64,000 nt of DNA, taken from the NCBI RefSeq assembly GCF_001653235.2, contig NC_035790.1:7564001-7628000 (forward strand). The letters are read 5' to 3'. Below are positions 61,301-64,000 of the stretch, piece after piece. The DNA comes from Pochonia chlamydosporia 170 (lineage: Eukaryota; Ascomycota; Sordariomycetes; Hypocreales; Clavicipitaceae). How positions within the stretch are numbered: the first letter of the stretch is position 1; each line of letters starts with the position of its first letter. The notes beneath the pieces were generated by a model. It had not been told where the DNA came from, made no database searches, and saw only the letters and a list, made by a program, of their open reading frames with translations. Position numbers and translations under genes: made by a program.

Positions 61301-64000
61301 GGACGCAAGGGCGTGGGTCTTCGCACGTGCAGCCTGGTCTGATGTGAGCAAAGGTGAGCGGCGACATCGGCTTGATCAGCAGTTGACCTCAGGCATGATG
61401 AGCCAAGCATGAAATGAGTATTGCACTCACCAAACTAAACAGGCCAAGAAAAACATTTTCCATTGATGGCTTCCTGACAATAATACTCATGCGTTGACAT
61501 AAGAGCCAAGACATGGAACGAGATGCCTCGACGCACAATCATTGCAGCTACCTGAAGGCAACAGTTCCTCTCCGGCGCTCCAGTGGCTCCAGCTGGAAGG
61601 ACATTTCCTCACGGCCTCCGATGTCCGCATGCCAACCAAAAAAAAGACGTCTGCACGCACATCAATGCCCTGACCTGACACAAGGAACACACTGGAAAGC
61701 AACATGAAGATGGGCCTCTCGACTTCCCTCACCCTGGAATTGTGTGCTGGTGGGGACGCTGGTTGCATCGCTAGATCTGGAGGAGTCGGAGAAACTGTAG
61801 CATCAGCTAAGGAGGCTTGCCTGGGACCCTGGATCTGTCCACCACCCCGGACTGTCGCGAGAGTTGCATGGGATACTTTCTTGTGCATATACACACCATG
61901 TCCAAATGGTAGGTGCATGCCCAGCTTACTCGGGGCTTTTCCGACCATGACCTTGGCTTGACGACGATGCCCCGGTGGGAATTCATACACCACCCGAAAC
62001 GTGCTTCGTCAACGACATGGTCCACAGACAACACTGGCATTCAAGAGACTCGGCAATGCAGATCAAATTCTCTCCGACTCGCAATTGTTTGAGGTATCTT
62101 TAGTTTCGGAGACGGAGCACTGTGGCCTCGTAGGTATGTGCGGAGCGACAGGCAGCTACCTAGCTACTTTGCAACATGGCCAGTGAAGCCAAGGAAAAGC
62201 TCAGGACAGTAGTTGCAAAGCGTCGCACTCAGAAGCGTGCATGTGAGTTCAAAGGAACAGGCTCGGTGTGGGTGGTGTGTTTGATGCGCTTGAATGTTAA
62301 AAGGACACGATCAGCGCCGCCATGATTTGATGGATTTGCAGTGAACTTGATCTTGCAAAACGGCGCAAAGCTCTCCATCTGCAAATTCAGGTCCTAATTA
62401 AAGGGCTTCTTAAATGCAGAACACGCAGTTTGCCAGATTTCCTCTTTGTAAAAACACCAAGGGCCATTCAAACACACGCCCATCTACCTGTGAACAGGTT
62501 GAGTCCAGACAGCAGAACAGAGCCACACCAGCAATCAAATCGATTCAAATACTTGTACGGAGTACGGCACAGGCAGAAAAGACTCGACCTCGGTGGGGGT
62601 TACATGCAGAGCTGCATTAACTAAAAGGCCATCAATCAACTTTTGGCAAAGGTGTGAGTGCATCCGTCCCCAGAGAGCATTTCGATTTGTGTGTTCAAAC
62701 AGTCATCATCACGCCTCCGGCGCAAGTGCCCAATTGAGCCGGATAGCACTGTTCTGCTGTCATAACATCTGGTCAGGTATTCATTTTGTTATGCTGTCCA
62801 GGTTCCGATTCCTTCTTCCTTTTCTCATTCTTGCCATCTTCAGGAGCATTGATCAGTGAAGCACAGTTGTGTGCTTTTGTTCTTTCTTTCTCCTCTCCTG
62901 TTTTCCGTTTCTTCGTTTATCAAACTGACCAGACATCTGTGGAGCCAGCCGGACTCCGGTAGCGAGCTCACCTTACCTCACCACCTTTCAGTCTAAGACG
63001 TGTTGAAGCAGACCAAATAATTTCGGGGTTTGGCTGCCGAAACTCTCCACCAAACTGGACCTCTGGTCTCCATCAGAATCACAACCCACTGTGAGTAGTA
63101 CCTCTTCAGCGGCCGATGACGCGACCCTTCCGGGACTTCCTGACAGTAAGCCTCCAGTTTGCACACGCACGCGATGAGGGAATGCACTGCAAATGAAGAC
63201 TGACGTGAGTAATAGATTTGGTGTTTATCACGCCGCTCGGTTGACTCTTCATTACTGTCTCGGAAGCTTTTTGTTGTCGACCCCAAGCTCAACAAGCACT
63301 TGAGCCTGGTGCTTTTATGAAACTTTGCATTCACGAGTTTGGCATCTGATACTTGCAGATTCCGCTGCAACCTTTACCAGCCTTGACCACACTCCAGAAC
63401 TCGAGTCTCAGTTCAGCCAGAAAAGGGACCGGCGAGTCAGAGTCACCATTAGACGCATCCACCAGCCACGGGCGGGCAATAGTAGCGCCATTTGGTGTGG
63501 TTTTTTATTTTTATTATTTTTCATCACAGTTGTGTGGTCGCTGTTGATTACAGGTGAGTGCATGTGTGTGAAATGCGAGCGATGCCAATTGGTCTTTGGA
63601 CTCGCGAGGTCAAAGCTATCGATTTCCAAGGCTGGGACCGGCCCTCCTCATCTCGGTCAGCACCGATGGATTTGACCAGACCTCGCGCGGCAGTCCTCAC
63701 CTCCCAACTCCGTCTTTGATCGAAGAGGGCTAACTTGGCTTGAACTTGGCAGGACATTTAGTTGGCTGGTCCAGCGCTGGCGCAAAGAAGTGGTGACAGC
63801 TTGAGTGGGCCAGGGTCTTGATTGTCCAGGGTCTAACCTCAAATCTTGCCATCTCGTCGGAGTTTGCTTTCTTGACCACGTCTGTCTGGGATTTGCGTCC
63901 AAGTTCAAGCAGGCGTACGGAGTAGTATCCGCCAAAATCCGATCGGCGCAGCATTGACATTGGTTAGCATTGGGCATTCACGTCAAATCACGACCAACTT
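58343..64000. other. 5.7-kb gene-free region at the window end
   Basis: I find no ORF with a recognisable domain or convincing start on either strand, no tRNA and no transposon. Exact TACGGAGTA/TACTCCGTA motifs lie at 59372 (-), 62556 (+) and 63916 (+). The TAD3 promoter is at the left edge. Small ORFs (for example 61487-61993, -) look like chance. Confidence 0.5.

Noticed and set aside
61487..61993. 168-codon minus-strand ORF near the window end
   Set aside because: No family, mixed codon use and no plausible leader.

Overview
The window is nuclear DNA of a filamentous ascomycete. Genes are monocistronic and sit on both strands. They carry short introns (about 50-170 bp) with GT..AG ends. 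The VeA, PREG-type cyclin and velvet-domain sequences look like Sordariomycetes, most likely Hypocreales; this placement is from recalled family resemblance, not a search. I see no transposon, tRNA, rRNA or secondary-metabolite cluster.

Layout. 1-3648 (-): 5' part of NADH-glutamate synthase GLT1, cut by the window edge in the FMN domain. 3649-9289: long gene-free spacer with a 22-bp minisatellite. 9290-16407: compact run of five small conserved genes: APC15/Mnd2 (+), then BET1, CHZ1, EMC10 and a PHO80-type cyclin (PREG), all on (-). 19991-23172 (+): GID5/Vid28 armadillo protein. 23173-35158: about 12 kb with no recognisable conserved gene, apart from one candidate small secreted cysteine-containing protein (23907-24335, -). 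It ends in a long pyrimidine-rich leader before veA (35159-36903, +). 38751-39884 (+): an unrecognised basic nuclear-looking protein. 40789-41175: a striking 16/32-bp TCTAGA minisatellite between two convergent genes. 42167-46556 (-): SPT23/MGA2-type membrane-anchored transcription factor. 50249-52587 (-): Na+/H+ antiporter. 54784-56020 (-): RNase H1 with two in-frame starts. 56973-58342 (-): TAD3 subunit of the tRNA adenosine deaminase. 58343-64000: gene-free.

The genes do not form a pathway. They are housekeeping and regulatory functions: nitrogen assimilation (GLT1), phosphate control (PREG), ubiquitin ligases (APC15, GID5), ER and secretory biology (BET1, EMC10, SPT23), chromatin (CHZ1), development and secondary metabolism (VeA), cation homeostasis (NHA1), R-loop removal (RNH1) and tRNA editing (TAD3). 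Exon structures were rebuilt by hand from splice-site consensus and frame continuity. All multi-exon totals close on a whole number of codons.

The most interesting non-gene signals are: a 9-mer (TACGGAGTA) present 10 times against about 0.5 expected by chance; the TCTAGA minisatellite; a start-stop uORF fused to a splice donor in the veA leader; a hydrophobic 28-codon uORF ahead of the antiporter; and the two-start RNase H1.
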